From Butyrivibrio sp. AE3009 (GTDB taxonomy: Bacteria > Bacillota > Clostridia > Lachnospirales > Lachnospiraceae): a stretch of DNA of 64,000 nucleotides. Positions 53,184-61,627 of this stretch are shown one piece after another. Position 1 is the first letter of the stretch. Each line of letters opens with the position of its first letter. The position numbers were made by a program, and so were the translations under genes. Under the pieces are notes generated by a model, which saw nothing but the letters and a program-made list of their open reading frames with translations, was not told where the DNA came from and did not search any database. The DNA lies in contig NZ_ATVS01000017.1 of the NCBI RefSeq assembly GCF_000420845.1, positions 1 to 64,000 of the forward strand, in the 5' to 3' direction.

Positions 53184-54167
53184 ATGAGAATTGTATATGT
53201 TTTGGTATCAGATAGTGAAGATATATATTATGAAGAATGCATGATTTCTATAAAGTCGATAAAAACGAATAAAATAGATGCTGAAATATTCGTGGTTATG
53301 GACGATGATACTTTTGAAGGGTTAATAGGGAAAAGAAGTGAGATTAAGAAGTATGCTATAATTAAGCATTTGCCGTTTGAAAGTGGTGTCAAAAAAAGAA
53401 TTAGAAGTAGAGTACTGAAAACGTCAATCAGAGAATTGATTGAAGGTTCTTTTTTATATGTGGATACTGATACTGTCTTTTGTGAAAAAATTGAAGCGGA
53501 TAGTTTTCGTGATATTCCCGATATAGGAATGGTTCTTGATAAACATACAAGTATAGATTTGTACTATAACAAGCAGTTTTATTATAAAAACGCTGAAAGA
53601 TTGGGGTTTTCTGTCGGATATCAAGGAAAACATTATAATAGTGGTGTGTTTTGGGTAAATGACACTGCAGAATCTAGACATTTTTTTAAAAGGTGGAAAG
53701 AATTATATTTGTATTCTGTTAAGAAGAAAATATTTACTGACCAAACTAGTTTAAATGAAGCCAATTTTGACTTCGATGGCATAATCACAGAGTTGCCAGG
53801 AGAGTGGAATGTGCAGGTTGATACAGGGATTAATTATATTCACAATGCGAAGATTATCCACTATGTTGGCTATAGTCCAAGACATAAACATGGAGATATA
53901 AGGATGAGTGTGCCATATGGTTTATGTGATTATCAGTTATTTATGCAGTATAAGGAAACAGGCCTGTTTTCAAAAGAATTGCTAGAAATCATAAATAATC
54001 CAAAAAGTGGTTTTAAAAATGTATATATTATAGCTGACGATTGTGCTGCATATAGAGTTCTGGGATCATATCAGTTTAAGGTTATAAGATTATTACAAAT
54101 TAGAGCTAGAGTGTTGTATGAAGGAATAGAGAGAATACTACGATTAGTTATTGAACCATTTATATGA
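53184..54167 (+). CDS. Family 8-like glycosyltransferase
   Basis: 327 residues. A nucleotide-diphospho-sugar transferase fold with VYVLVSDSEDIYYEECMIS, the metal-binding DxD in SFLYVDTDTVFCE and an acceptor-side block HYNSGVFWVND. The C-terminal region contains HYVGYSPRHKHG. The ATG at 53184 has AGGGA upstream; an earlier frame start overlaps the GT4 gene. Donor sugar unknown. Very AT-rich, suggesting that this part of the cluster was acquired from elsewhere. Confidence 0.82.
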   Translation: MRIVYVLVSDSEDIYYEECMISIKSIKTNKIDAEIFVVMDDDTFEGLIGKRSEIKKYAIIKHLPFESGVKKRIRSRVLKTSIRELIEGSFLYVDTDTVFCEKIEADSFRDIPDIGMVLDKHTSIDLYYNKQFYYKNAERLGFSVGYQGKHYNSGVFWVNDTAESRHFFKRWKELYLYSVKKKIFTDQTSLNEANFDFDGIITELPGEWNVQVDTGINYIHNAKIIHYVGYSPRHKHGDIRMSVPYGLCDYQLFMQYKETGLFSKELLEIINNPKSGFKNVYIIADDCAAYRVLGSYQFKVIRLLQIRARVLYEGIERILRLVIEPFI

Positions 54168-54202
54168 TGAAATGATTTAAGCATAATAGAGGTTTTCTTA
54201 TT

Positions 54203-55498
54203 ATGGAACTATTAGCTATAGCAATATTAGGGGTTCATTTTATTGTCGTCCTAACATTAAGCAGATTTAGGATAAATATGATTGTTTCATTTAATGGCAT
54301 GTGGTTCATTATGGCATTACTAAGATGGCTTAATTTATGCAATTTTTATGAAATCGAGATAAGAACATATTGGATTTTGGTTCTTGGCGTAGTATGTTTC
54401 AACATTGGTTATATTCTATTATTTCGATTACGTGGAATTTCTTTTGTAGGTATAAAAATAGAATCTAGAAGTGTAGTAAATGAACCGATTCTTTTCGGGG
54501 TAATGATTGTACATACTGTAATCAATATTATATATGCTAGTAGAATGGTGCCATTTATTCTTAGTGGATATAGTCTGGGTCAGATAAGAGCAATATTCCA
54601 AGGATATGATGATTCTGTAAGATTCTATACAGGCCAAGGTATGCACAGAGCTTGGTCATACTTTGTTAGCCCTTGGATTATGGTTTTTACATGCGTTATC
54701 ATTTATTCACTTTTTTCAAAAAGGCGATTTCGGATTTCAGTATACGTTTTGTATATAGTTGATATGGTTGCATATATGCTGTATACAGCTAGCCGTGCAA
54801 CTATTTTTAATATTATGATTTTTGCATTTGTTTATTTCTTTGTGTACTTTGATGAAATCAACCAAAAGAAAAAGTTTTATTTTTATATAGCTATTTTTAT
54901 GATTTTAGCTATTGTGTTGATACTTACATATATGAGTTTTGGAAATAGGAAGGTCGGCGTTTATAAAGCATTTAAAGGATTGGGGTCATTATATGTGTAT
55001 GCAAGTGGACCAATATCTTTATTAGATATGTTCATTAAAGATGCAGACAAACGAGAAATAACAACATATGGTGCAGCGGCTTTTTACCCGATAATAAGGA
55101 TAATAAATGCGTTTAGAGTAGTGCTGGGAATGAAAAAATCTGATATATGCTTATTTGTAGAAAAAATACTCAATCAAAAAGAAGTTTTTAGATATGTGGC
55201 GCCAAAGGTATATTTTAATGCGTATGGAACCTTGTTTTACGAATTGTATTTAGATTTTAGGTGGGTAGGAATAATAGTTGGTTGCATATTCTATGGAGGA
55301 ATGACATATCGTATAGAGCAAGTATGGTTTAAAAGAAAAGATTCTGAAAGAAAAATGATATTAGGTGGATTATTCGCTGTCTCGTTTGTATATTCGATAG
55401 TTAGATGGCATTTCTCTTTTATGCCTTATATCTTATGTTTCATATATGCCTTTTTTCTATGTAATAGAATAAAGTTTACCATAACAAACAATAGTTGA
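54203..55498 (+). CDS. O-antigen/EPS repeat unit polymerase, Wzy type
   Basis: 431 residues with about ten to twelve membrane segments and a large extracytoplasmic loop, no homology needed beyond topology: LLAIAILGVHFIVVLTLSRF, YWILVLGVVCFNIGYILLF, then a periplasmic loop with GQIRAIFQGYDDSVRFYTGQGM. The pattern with TASRATIFNIMIFAFVYFF and YLDFRWVGIIVGCIFYGGMTY is characteristic of oligosaccharide repeat unit polymerases. AGAGG precedes the ATG. Links lipid-bound repeat units outside the membrane after flipping by Wzx. Individual Wzy proteins diverge strongly, so substrate cannot be read. Confidence 0.85.
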   Translation: MELLAIAILGVHFIVVLTLSRFRINMIVSFNGMWFIMALLRWLNLCNFYEIEIRTYWILVLGVVCFNIGYILLFRLRGISFVGIKIESRSVVNEPILFGVMIVHTVINIIYASRMVPFILSGYSLGQIRAIFQGYDDSVRFYTGQGMHRAWSYFVSPWIMVFTCVIIYSLFSKRRFRISVYVLYIVDMVAYMLYTASRATIFNIMIFAFVYFFVYFDEINQKKKFYFYIAIFMILAIVLILTYMSFGNRKVGVYKAFKGLGSLYVYASGPISLLDMFIKDADKREITTYGAAAFYPIIRIINAFRVVLGMKKSDICLFVEKILNQKEVFRYVAPKVYFNAYGTLFYELYLDFRWVGIIVGCIFYGGMTYRIEQVWFKRKDSERKMILGGLFAVSFVYSIVRWHFSFMPYILCFIYAFFLCNRIKFTITNNS

Positions 55499-55505
55499 TA
55501 ACCAA

Positions 55506-56405
55506 ATGCTTGGAGTATTGTTCGAAAGAATGGAGAAGATTAGTTTTTATATAAAAAAAGCAATGCCAGAAATACTATATCCATTGTACATAGAGTATAA
55601 ATACAAACAGGTATTTGGTGTACGATGCAATCTGAAAAATCCAGTTAAGTATACTGAAAAGATGCAATGGGCAAAACTTTATAGGCGAAATGAATTGTTG
55701 ACGACGTTAACAGATAAAGTAGCTGTAAGGGAATGGGTAGCAAATAGAATAGGTAAGGAATATTTAATTCCGACTATAGGAGATGTTTTCACTAATGCTG
55801 ATGATATAAGATTTGATAGCTTGCCTCAAAGATACGTTATAAAGACTAATAATGGAAGTGGTTTCAATATAATAGTAAATGATAACGAGACCGTGAATAT
55901 TAGAAAAGTCAAAAAGAAATTGAATGGTTGGTTATCATGCAATTATGCCTATACACTTTTTGAACTACAGTATAAGGATATAAAGCCCAAGATATATATT
56001 GAGGAGAACTTATTGTCGGATGAAATGATTGATATGCCGGATTACAAGTTTTTTTGTTTTGGAGGAAAAGTATTCTGTTCATATACACGAACAGAATATA
56101 CAAATCATTCAGATGGGAAATTAGGATTCTTTGATAGAGATTATAAACTAATGCCGTACCATAGAAGCGATTATGCCCCCTTAACAAAGCAATTGGAGAA
56201 ACCAAAAAATTATGAATTAATGGTTGAATTGGCAGAAAAGCTGTCTTTTGGTTTTTCTCACGTGCGGGTAGATTTGTATAATATTGGCGGCAAGGTGTAT
56301 TTTGGAGAAATGACATTTACTAATGCGGGTGGATTGTGTCAGTTTGAACCCGATGAATTTGATAGAATTCTTGGTGATCAGTGGAATCTAAATTCGGGAA
56401 TATAA
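55506..56405 (+). CDS. TupA-like ATP-grasp protein
   Basis: 299 residues. Matches the TupA-like ATP-grasp family found in teichuronic and capsular polysaccharide clusters: NPVKYTEKMQWAKLYRRNEL, LTDKVAVREWVANRIGKEY, YVIKTNNGSGFNIIV, PKIYIEENLL, DYKFFCFGGKVF and VRVDLYNIGGKVYFGEMTFTN (ATP/metal-binding Glu). Probably ligates an amino acid or acid group to a sugar residue of the polysaccharide. The start is uncertain: the ATG at 55506 lacks a good site and 55530 is an alternative. Its stop overlaps the next start. Confidence 0.82.
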   Translation: MLGVLFERMEKISFYIKKAMPEILYPLYIEYKYKQVFGVRCNLKNPVKYTEKMQWAKLYRRNELLTTLTDKVAVREWVANRIGKEYLIPTIGDVFTNADDIRFDSLPQRYVIKTNNGSGFNIIVNDNETVNIRKVKKKLNGWLSCNYAYTLFELQYKDIKPKIYIEENLLSDEMIDMPDYKFFCFGGKVFCSYTRTEYTNHSDGKLGFFDRDYKLMPYHRSDYAPLTKQLEKPKNYELMVELAEKLSFGFSHVRVDLYNIGGKVYFGEMTFTNAGGLCQFEPDEFDRILGDQWNLNSGI

Positions 56406-57829
56406 TGATAAATACACGAATTAAAACAAACTTCATATTCAATGCTATTTATGAGCTATCGGGGATAATTATTCCGTTAGTAACACTGCCATATTTAACT
56501 AGAACAATACAAGCTGGAGGGCTTGGAGAGTTTTCTTTCGCATATTCTGTGGCTTATTATTTCTATATTTTTATAAGACTTGGCCTTCATAGTTATGGGA
56601 ATCGAACAATAGCGTATATCAAGGATGATGAGATTGCTCTTTCAAGAGTGTTTTTTGAGCTGTATGTGTTTCAAGCTTTCATGGGGATAGTAATAACAGC
56701 GATTTATCTGGGGTACTGCTTTTTATTTGCTATAAATAAAGAACTTGCTTTCATTTCGGCATTTATAGTGTTAAGTGGAGGAATTGATTTAACATGGGCA
56801 CTATATGGTCTTGAAGAATTCAGACTTACATCTGTTCGAGATGTATTAACTAAAATAGGTGCGGCAGTGTGCGTATTTGCGTTCGTGAAGAATTCAGATG
56901 ATGTTTGGAAATATTCTTTAATATATTGCTCGAGTTTTTTTTTCAGGCAGTTAATATCATTGCCAATTGTTATGAGAAAGGTTCATTTTATAAAGCCTAC
57001 GGTTTCTGGAGTATTATCACATATCAAATCAAATATGATTCTTTTTTTGCCTACAATAGCAGTAAGTATATATAAGACTATGGATAAAATAATGCTTGGT
57101 GCAATGTCAAATGATAAAGAATTAGGGTATTATCATGCAAGTGAGAATGTAATTATGGTTCCTCTTGCGCTTATAACTGCTCTTGGAACTGTAATGCTTC
57201 CAAGGATATCTAATATGTTATCAAATGAAGAATCTAGTAAAGAAACAGAAGATTTATTTAGTAAATCGATTGTTTTTGATATGTTCATTTCATCATCTAT
57301 TTGTTTTGGAATTATGACTGTATCAAAGGAATTTGTGCAGGTATTTTTTGGAAAAGGGTTTGAAAAGTGTAACAAGATTTTTCTGATCATTTTGCCTAGT
57401 TGCATATTCTTAGCATTTGCCAACGTGATAAGGACACAATATTTATTACCTAGGAAAAAAGATAGACTATTTGTTTTATCGTTGTTTTCAGGAGCTATTA
57501 TCAACTTAATACTTAATATAATTCTAATACCTAAGTATGAGTCTATTGGAGCAGCAATAGGAACGCTTACTGCAGAGGCTATGGTTTGTATTGTTCAAGC
57601 GGCATATGTATATAAAACTGCCAAAATTGGGGAAAACCTTAGAAAATCAGTTCCGTACTTGATTTCTGGAATACTTATGTATGTGCTGTTTCGGGGATAT
57701 TCACCTGCAGTCAATAATAGTATATTGGCTCTTTTTATTAAAATCCTCATAAGTGGTTTTTTTTATCTTTTGATGCTTGGAGTACAACTGCGGCTTAGGA
57801 AGTTATATTCTAATATTTTGGGAAGATAA
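56405..57829 (+). CDS. Polysaccharide flippase, Wzx/MOP family
   Basis: 474 residues with about 12-14 hydrophobic segments. Family features include the start INTRIKTNFIFNAIYELSGIIIPLVTLPYLTRTI, GLGEFSFAYSVAYYF and MDKIMLGAMSNDKELGYYHASENVI, typical of the polysaccharide-transporter branch. The ATG at 56405 shares a base with the previous stop (TAATG); a start at 56381 would overlap further. It moves the lipid-linked repeat unit across the membrane for the Wzy polymerase encoded two genes before. Last gene of the AT-rich part of the cluster. Confidence 0.9.
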   Translation: MINTRIKTNFIFNAIYELSGIIIPLVTLPYLTRTIQAGGLGEFSFAYSVAYYFYIFIRLGLHSYGNRTIAYIKDDEIALSRVFFELYVFQAFMGIVITAIYLGYCFLFAINKELAFISAFIVLSGGIDLTWALYGLEEFRLTSVRDVLTKIGAAVCVFAFVKNSDDVWKYSLIYCSSFFFRQLISLPIVMRKVHFIKPTVSGVLSHIKSNMILFLPTIAVSIYKTMDKIMLGAMSNDKELGYYHASENVIMVPLALITALGTVMLPRISNMLSNEESSKETEDLFSKSIVFDMFISSSICFGIMTVSKEFVQVFFGKGFEKCNKIFLIILPSCIFLAFANVIRTQYLLPRKKDRLFVLSLFSGAIINLILNIILIPKYESIGAAIGTLTAEAMVCIVQAAYVYKTAKIGENLRKSVPYLISGILMYVLFRGYSPAVNNSILALFIKILISGFFYLLMLGVQLRLRKLYSNILGR

Positions 57830-58059
57830 TCCTTCTGAGCTAATGTAATAACTTGGTGTGAAAATTAGTTGCATGTGGAGTGTATATTGCGTCCTGTATA
57901 ATTGTACTAGTCGTTAATAAGATATTGGATTTACTAGAAGCTGATGGGCAAATATTTTTCCTCAGGTATTTGCAAGGATGTATTTGGATTAGTTGAAAAA
58001 TGAAATGAGAGAGATTATTAAAGCTATTTAAGATTAGTCAATCTTGAGGGGGAACGACT

Positions 58060-59007
58060 ATGCAGCGTAAACGAATATTAGTAACCGGTGGAGCTGGCTT
58101 TTTAGGCTCACACTTATGTGAGAAGCTACTAGATCTGGGAAATGATGTTATCTGCGTCGATAATCTTTTTACTGGAAGCAAGGACAACATCCGTCATCTA
58201 ATGGACAATAATTATTTTGAATTCATTAGACATGATGTGACTCAGCCTCTTTATGTTGAGGTTGACCAGATCTACAATTTGGCGTGTCCTGCGAGCCCTA
58301 TCCATTATCAGCATGATCCCATTGCAACAGGCAAGACTTCTATTATGGGAGCATTAAACTCGCTTGGCCTTGCAAAGAGGTGCAATGCAAGGATCCTTCA
58401 AGCTAGTACCAGTGAAGTATATGGAGACCCAGAAATTCATCCACAGCCGGAGACGTATAGAGGCTGTGTTAATCCTATAGGTCCGCGCTCCTGCTATGAT
58501 GAAGGGAAAAGAATGGCTGAAACACTCTTTTTTGACTATCATAGGCAGCATGGAGTGGATATTAAGGTTATTCGTATTTTCAATACCTATGGCCCTAGGA
58601 TGAGTGCTCATGACGGAAGAGTAGTGTCTAACTTCATTGTTCAGGCACTTAACAATGAAGACATCACGATCTACGGTGATGGCAAGCAGACCAGAAGCTT
58701 TTGTTATGTTGATGATCTTATTGATGGAATGATCAAGATGATGAACAGCAGGGATGGTTTCACCGGGCCTGTTAACATTGGAAATCCAGGTGAGTTTACT
58801 ATGTTGGAACTTGCTGAGCTTGTGATAAAACTTGCAGGATCGGATTCAAAGATTGTGTATAAGCCTCTTCCGCAAGACGATCCATTGCAGAGGCAACCTG
58901 TAATAGATTTAGCCAAAAAAGAACTTGACTGGAAGCCGACGATTAGTCTGGAAGAGGGACTTGCCAGGACTATTGAGTACTTTAGGATATTGCTTGGAAT
59001 CTATTGA
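58060..59007 (+). CDS. UDP-glucuronate decarboxylase-type SDR enzyme
   Basis: 315 residues. Extended SDR: NAD-binding [10 protein letters not shown], the UXS-typical [23 protein letters not shown], catalytic YxxxK in [11 protein letters not shown], and [11 protein letters not shown] and IFNTYGPRM blocks. It should convert UDP-glucuronate to UDP-xylose, a donor for polysaccharide synthesis, so it likely feeds the EPS enzymes upstream. GAGGGGGAACGACT precedes the ATG. Base composition is less AT-rich than the preceding run. Terminated by a hairpin at 59015. Confidence 0.9.
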   Translation: MQRKRILVTGGAGFLGSHLCEKLLDLGNDVICVDNLFTGSKDNIRHLMDNNYFEFIRHDVTQPLYVEVDQIYNLACPASPIHYQHDPIATGKTSIMGALNSLGLAKRCNARILQASTSEVYGDPEIHPQPETYRGCVNPIGPRSCYDEGKRMAETLFFDYHRQHGVDIKVIRIFNTYGPRMSAHDGRVVSNFIVQALNNEDITIYGDGKQTRSFCYVDDLIDGMIKMMNSRDGFTGPVNIGNPGEFTMLELAELVIKLAGSDSKIVYKPLPQDDPLQRQPVIDLAKKELDWKPTISLEEGLARTIEYFRILLGIY

Positions 59008-59014
59008 GGTTGTT

Positions 59015-59040
59015 TTGGGGAGATTCGGGACAGTCCCCAA
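59015..59040 (+). terminator. Hairpin after the UXS gene
   Basis: TTGGGG (59015-59020) pairs with CCCCAA (59035-59040); inside, GGGACAGTCCCC (59027-59038) offers a competing stem. No T-run, but it resembles the GGGACGGTTC element family. Confidence 0.5.
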
Positions 59041-59116
59041 GTAGATTTTGTGAACACTAAACATCGTTCAATGTGCCACGAAATAAGAATCATCGTCAAA
59101 GCGAACATATATTCGG

Positions 59117-59156
59117 CATAATAATTGCATGGTGCTACCTAAACGGTGGCGGTTAG
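59117..59156 (+). promoter_or_regulatory. Probable start region of the toxin mRNA, with inverted repeat arm
   Basis: CATAAT (59117-59122) is a plausible -10 box, 9 nt before GGTGCTACC. The 26 bases 59131-59156 are the inverse of 59377-59402 (19 of 26 positions identical, with both ends perfect), flanking the toxin gene and its terminator. Confidence 0.45.
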
Positions 59157-59227
59157 TCCTCTATCAGGGAGTACAAGCCCTGTGTACATAGAACCCATAT
59201 GGGAATATCTATAGGAGGAAAGGCTCT

Positions 59228-59320
59228 ATGCTAACAATGGAAGGCATGATTGCAATTATTGCGCTTAGTGCAACGATGTTCGGTCTTGGCTATTCCATTG
59301 GCAGGAATAGCAGACATTAA
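59228..59320 (+). CDS. Type I toxin, holin-like small hydrophobic peptide
   Basis: 30-residue peptide (MLTMEGMIAIIALSATMFGL then GYSIGRNSRH): an N-terminal single membrane helix and a short basic tail, the form of the putative holin-like toxins of Firmicutes type I systems. A strong AGGAGGA ribosome site lies about 8 nt before the ATG. It sits alone between two hairpins, flanked by inverted repeats and a second promoter pointing the other way. Toxic action on the membrane is family inference. Confidence 0.72.
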   Translation: MLTMEGMIAIIALSATMFGLGYSIGRNSRH

Positions 59321-59357
59321 AATAACCGCCCCCAGTCTGCAAACTTAGGCGGTTATT
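59321..59357. terminator. Bidirectional terminator of toxin mRNA and antisense RNA
   Basis: AATAACCGCC (59321-59330) pairs with GGCGGTTATT (59348-59357) around a 17-nt loop. It follows the toxin stop codon directly. On the minus strand TTTT-rich sequence follows. Confidence 0.8.
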
Positions 59358-59410
59358 CAAACCAAATAATTTCAGGCTAACCGTTGCTGTACGGGTAGCA
59401 CCTTTTTTAT
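59322..59410 (-). ncRNA. Putative antitoxin RNA of the type I system
   Basis: A minus-strand promoter, TTGCAA (59439-59444), 16 nt, TATCAT (59417-59422 on the plus strand as ATGATA), would start RNA near 59410 and run to the shared hairpin at 59321-59357, overlapping the toxin 3' end. Alternatively, on the plus strand, 59377-59402 followed by six T may pair with the toxin mRNA 5' end. Confidence 0.4.
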
Positions 59411-59543
59411 AACTATATGATAGCATAACCGGTCGCAATTGCAAGTTTGCGGGAGGATGATTTGAAATCCAGGGTTACTGTTCAGACAGAAATGCGCACT
59501 CTGCTGCGCATTTCGTGAGAAAGTGATTCAGGAGTGAGAGAAT

Positions 59544-60911
59544 ATGCAGACTACTAAAGGGGAACGAATCAGCTACTATCTCTATTTCTTTGGTCAGAAT
59601 ATGTTTTACATCATTATCGCAAGCTTCACTTCGATTTTTCTTCTTAATCACGGAGTGAGCGAAACTGCGGCGGCATCGGTGATCTTTGCGCCCCAGATCT
59701 GGGACGTTATCAATGATGTGATCTTTGGCAGGATAGTGGACAAGTGCCGTTTTAAGAGTGGCAAATTCCTGCCCTGGGTAAGGGTGTCCTGGCTGTTGAT
59801 ACCGCTGACAACCATATTTATCTACAGTATGCCGGACAGCATAAGTGTTTCCGCCAAATGCGCCTGGGTTGTGGTGGGATACTGCCTGTGGTCGGTGGCC
59901 TATACCATGTGTGATACGCCTATCTACGCACTTTCCACCGCCATGACTGACAATGTAACAGAGCGCAATACGATTCTGTCCATATCCAGGGTGTCCGGAA
60001 CGGCAGCAGCGGTTATCGCAACTCTGGCTATTGAGGGGCTATACACCGGCCTTGGCTGGCGGCTTCTGGCAATCCTTCTGTCCATAGTTTCCATGGCGAT
60101 GATGTTTCCGATTCTTATTGTGGGAAAAGAGAGAAATGCCGGCAAGTCAGAAGGCGCCGCAACCTTCGGGGACATGATAAGAGCCCTTGCGGGAAACAAA
60201 TATCTGATATTATTCTACGTGGCTTTTTTTCTCGTGGGTGTAACTAATACGGCTCAGACCGTTATCCCTACCTTTGCCCAGTACGTTTTGGGCGACACGG
60301 AAAAAGGCACTGTTCTGCTGGCTATGGCGATTCTACCAGCAATAGTTGTCGCAGCTTTTATCCCTGCTTTGTGCAAAAAAATCGATAAATTCTGGCTGTA
60401 CATCGGCTGCCTTGTGATATTTGTTGTGGCCTCTGTCGTACAGTTTTTTACCGGATATGAAAATGATATTCCGCTGTATGTGACCATGGCGCTAAGGGGC
60501 GTGGGACTTGTTGGCTACAACGTTCTTGTTTACATGTTTACTCCTGACTGCGTTGAGTATGGCCAGTACAAGACGGGCGTAAGGCAGGAGGGAATCACTT
60601 TTTCCATCCAGACCTGTGTTACCAAGCTCTCCGGCGCGCTTATGAGCAGTATGTCGCTGCTACTTCTGGCGCTCTTTGGCTTCAGCGCTGCCAATGCGGA
60701 TGCCGTGACCGGCGTAGTGGATGCAAGGGGAGCCTATGGCTGCTGGAATGTCCTGACCTGGATAAGCGCCATCGGGCCGGTTATTGCCATTATAATCCTT
60801 GTTACCGGCTATAAGCTTCGCGACGACATAGTCGATAAGATGGCTAGATGCAATGCAGGGGAGATAACAAGAAAAGATTGCGAGGAAGAACTGAAGGGAG
60901 CAGAGCTGTAA
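59544..60911 (+). CDS. GPH-family sugar:cation symporter
   Basis: 455 residues with twelve membrane segments. The glycoside-pentoside-hexuronide transporter pattern is clear: KGERISYYLYFFGQNMFY at the start, IWDVINDVIFGRIVDKCRFKSGKFLPWVRVS (family signature), and PDCVEYGQYKTGVRQEGITFSIQT late. It imports a glycoside or uronide with Na+ or H+. AGGAGTGAGAG precedes the ATG. No catabolic enzyme lies next to it; hexuronates or galactosides (uxuAB, GH2) are candidates from elsewhere in the window. Confidence 0.92.
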   Translation: MQTTKGERISYYLYFFGQNMFYIIIASFTSIFLLNHGVSETAAASVIFAPQIWDVINDVIFGRIVDKCRFKSGKFLPWVRVSWLLIPLTTIFIYSMPDSISVSAKCAWVVVGYCLWSVAYTMCDTPIYALSTAMTDNVTERNTILSISRVSGTAAAVIATLAIEGLYTGLGWRLLAILLSIVSMAMMFPILIVGKERNAGKSEGAATFGDMIRALAGNKYLILFYVAFFLVGVTNTAQTVIPTFAQYVLGDTEKGTVLLAMAILPAIVVAAFIPALCKKIDKFWLYIGCLVIFVVASVVQFFTGYENDIPLYVTMALRGVGLVGYNVLVYMFTPDCVEYGQYKTGVRQEGITFSIQTCVTKLSGALMSSMSLLLLALFGFSAANADAVTGVVDARGAYGCWNVLTWISAIGPVIAIIILVTGYKLRDDIVDKMARCNAGEITRKDCEEELKGAEL

Positions 60912-60964
60912 TGTTGGCTGTTGAGAGGGAAAACAGCTAAATCATGCGATTTGAATATGACTGA

Positions 60965-60993
60965 TTGACGTGTATATGCGTTGCATGTATAAT
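60965..60993 (+). promoter_or_regulatory. HigBA promoter
   Basis: TTGACG (60965-60970), 17 nt, TATAAT (60988-60993). The start point, near 61000, coincides with the ATG of the HigB remnant, so that message would be leaderless. Confidence 0.7.
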
Positions 60994-60999
60994 TGCATT

Positions 61000-61068
61000 A
61001 TGATCAAAACATTTGCTGACAAAGAAACTGAGAAGATATTTAATCAAACATATTCAAAGGCACTTTAG
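61000..61068 (+). pseudogene. HigB-like toxin remnant
   Basis: A 22-codon frame reads MIKTFADKETEKIFNQTYSK and stops. MIKxFxDKExEKI is the start of RelE-superfamily HigB toxins, which are about 92 residues; the rest, with the catalytic residues, is missing between here and the antitoxin gene. The promoter is intact. A toxin inactivated by deletion next to its intact antitoxin is the best reading. Confidence 0.65.
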
Positions 61069-61099
61069 AGATAGTTGATTATCATTAGGGAGACAGATG

Positions 61100-61438
61100 A
61101 TGACTAAGAGAATTGAGACTCCAACCGTAGGAGAAATATTAAAAGAAGAGTTTATGGATCCATATGGAATATCTGCGTACAAACTCGCTCAGGATATTAA
61201 GGTTCCTACATCAAGAATACAGGATATTCTTCATGGTCGCAGGAAGATTACTGTAGATACATCACTTAGACTTGCCAAGTATTTTGATGTTTCAGACAGA
61301 TATTTTCTGGATATTCAGGATGATATTGATATACGTAATGCCAAGCTGGAACTTAGAGTTGAGATTATGGGGATTTCTAAATGTGAGTATCTATGCGAAA
61401 TTGAGGTACCAAAGAAGCCTGAAGTGGTAAGTGAGTAA
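61100..61438 (+). CDS. higA: HigA family antitoxin, XRE-type HTH
   Basis: About 112 residues. HigA features: TPTVGEILKEEFMDPYGISAYKLAQDIKVPTSRIQDILHGRR forms the helix-turn-helix with the family's typical GRRKITVDTSLRLAKYFDVSDRYFLDIQ continuation. It would bind DNA and neutralise HigB, but its partner here is only a fragment, so it may now act on a partner encoded elsewhere or simply as a regulator. Two adjacent ATGs (61097, 61100) lie behind GGGAG; the second has better spacing. Confidence 0.88.
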   Translation: MTKRIETPTVGEILKEEFMDPYGISAYKLAQDIKVPTSRIQDILHGRRKITVDTSLRLAKYFDVSDRYFLDIQDDIDIRNAKLELRVEIMGISKCEYLCEIEVPKKPEVVSE

Positions 61439-61472
61439 CTAATTACGAGCTTAGACGATAAGAGGATAGCCT

Positions 61473-61625
61473 ATGGAACGAAAAAAGGAGCTTCCGAAAG
61501 AGCAGAAGAAGCAAGAAATAAAGATAAAAGAGAACCCCAAAGCTGCAGCTCTTAAGAGAGCCCCTGACGAGGTTATCGCCAAGGCTATTCATGAGGCGCT
61601 TTCCAAGGGGAAGGTGGATCATTGA
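61473..61625 (+). CDS. Small basic protein of unknown function
   Basis: 50 residues: a charged, Lys/Glu-rich first half (MERKKELPKEQKKQEIKIKE) and a helical second half (PKAAALKRAPDEVIAKAIHE). AGAGGA lies 7 nt before the ATG. It lies 34 nt after higA, and its stop is 2 nt before the ATG of the following lipoprotein, so the two are likely translated together. No family recognised. Confidence 0.6.
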   Translation: MERKKELPKEQKKQEIKIKENPKAAALKRAPDEVIAKAIHEALSKGKVDH

Positions 61626-61627
61626 TC

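Noticed and set aside
57940..58000. 19-codon frame before the UXS gene
   Set aside because: No ribosome site and no similarity to small proteins known to me.
59015..59040. Full member of the GGGACGGTTC repeat family
   Set aside because: It has GGGACAGTCCCC rather than the GGTTC core, so I list it only as a hairpin with possible relationship.
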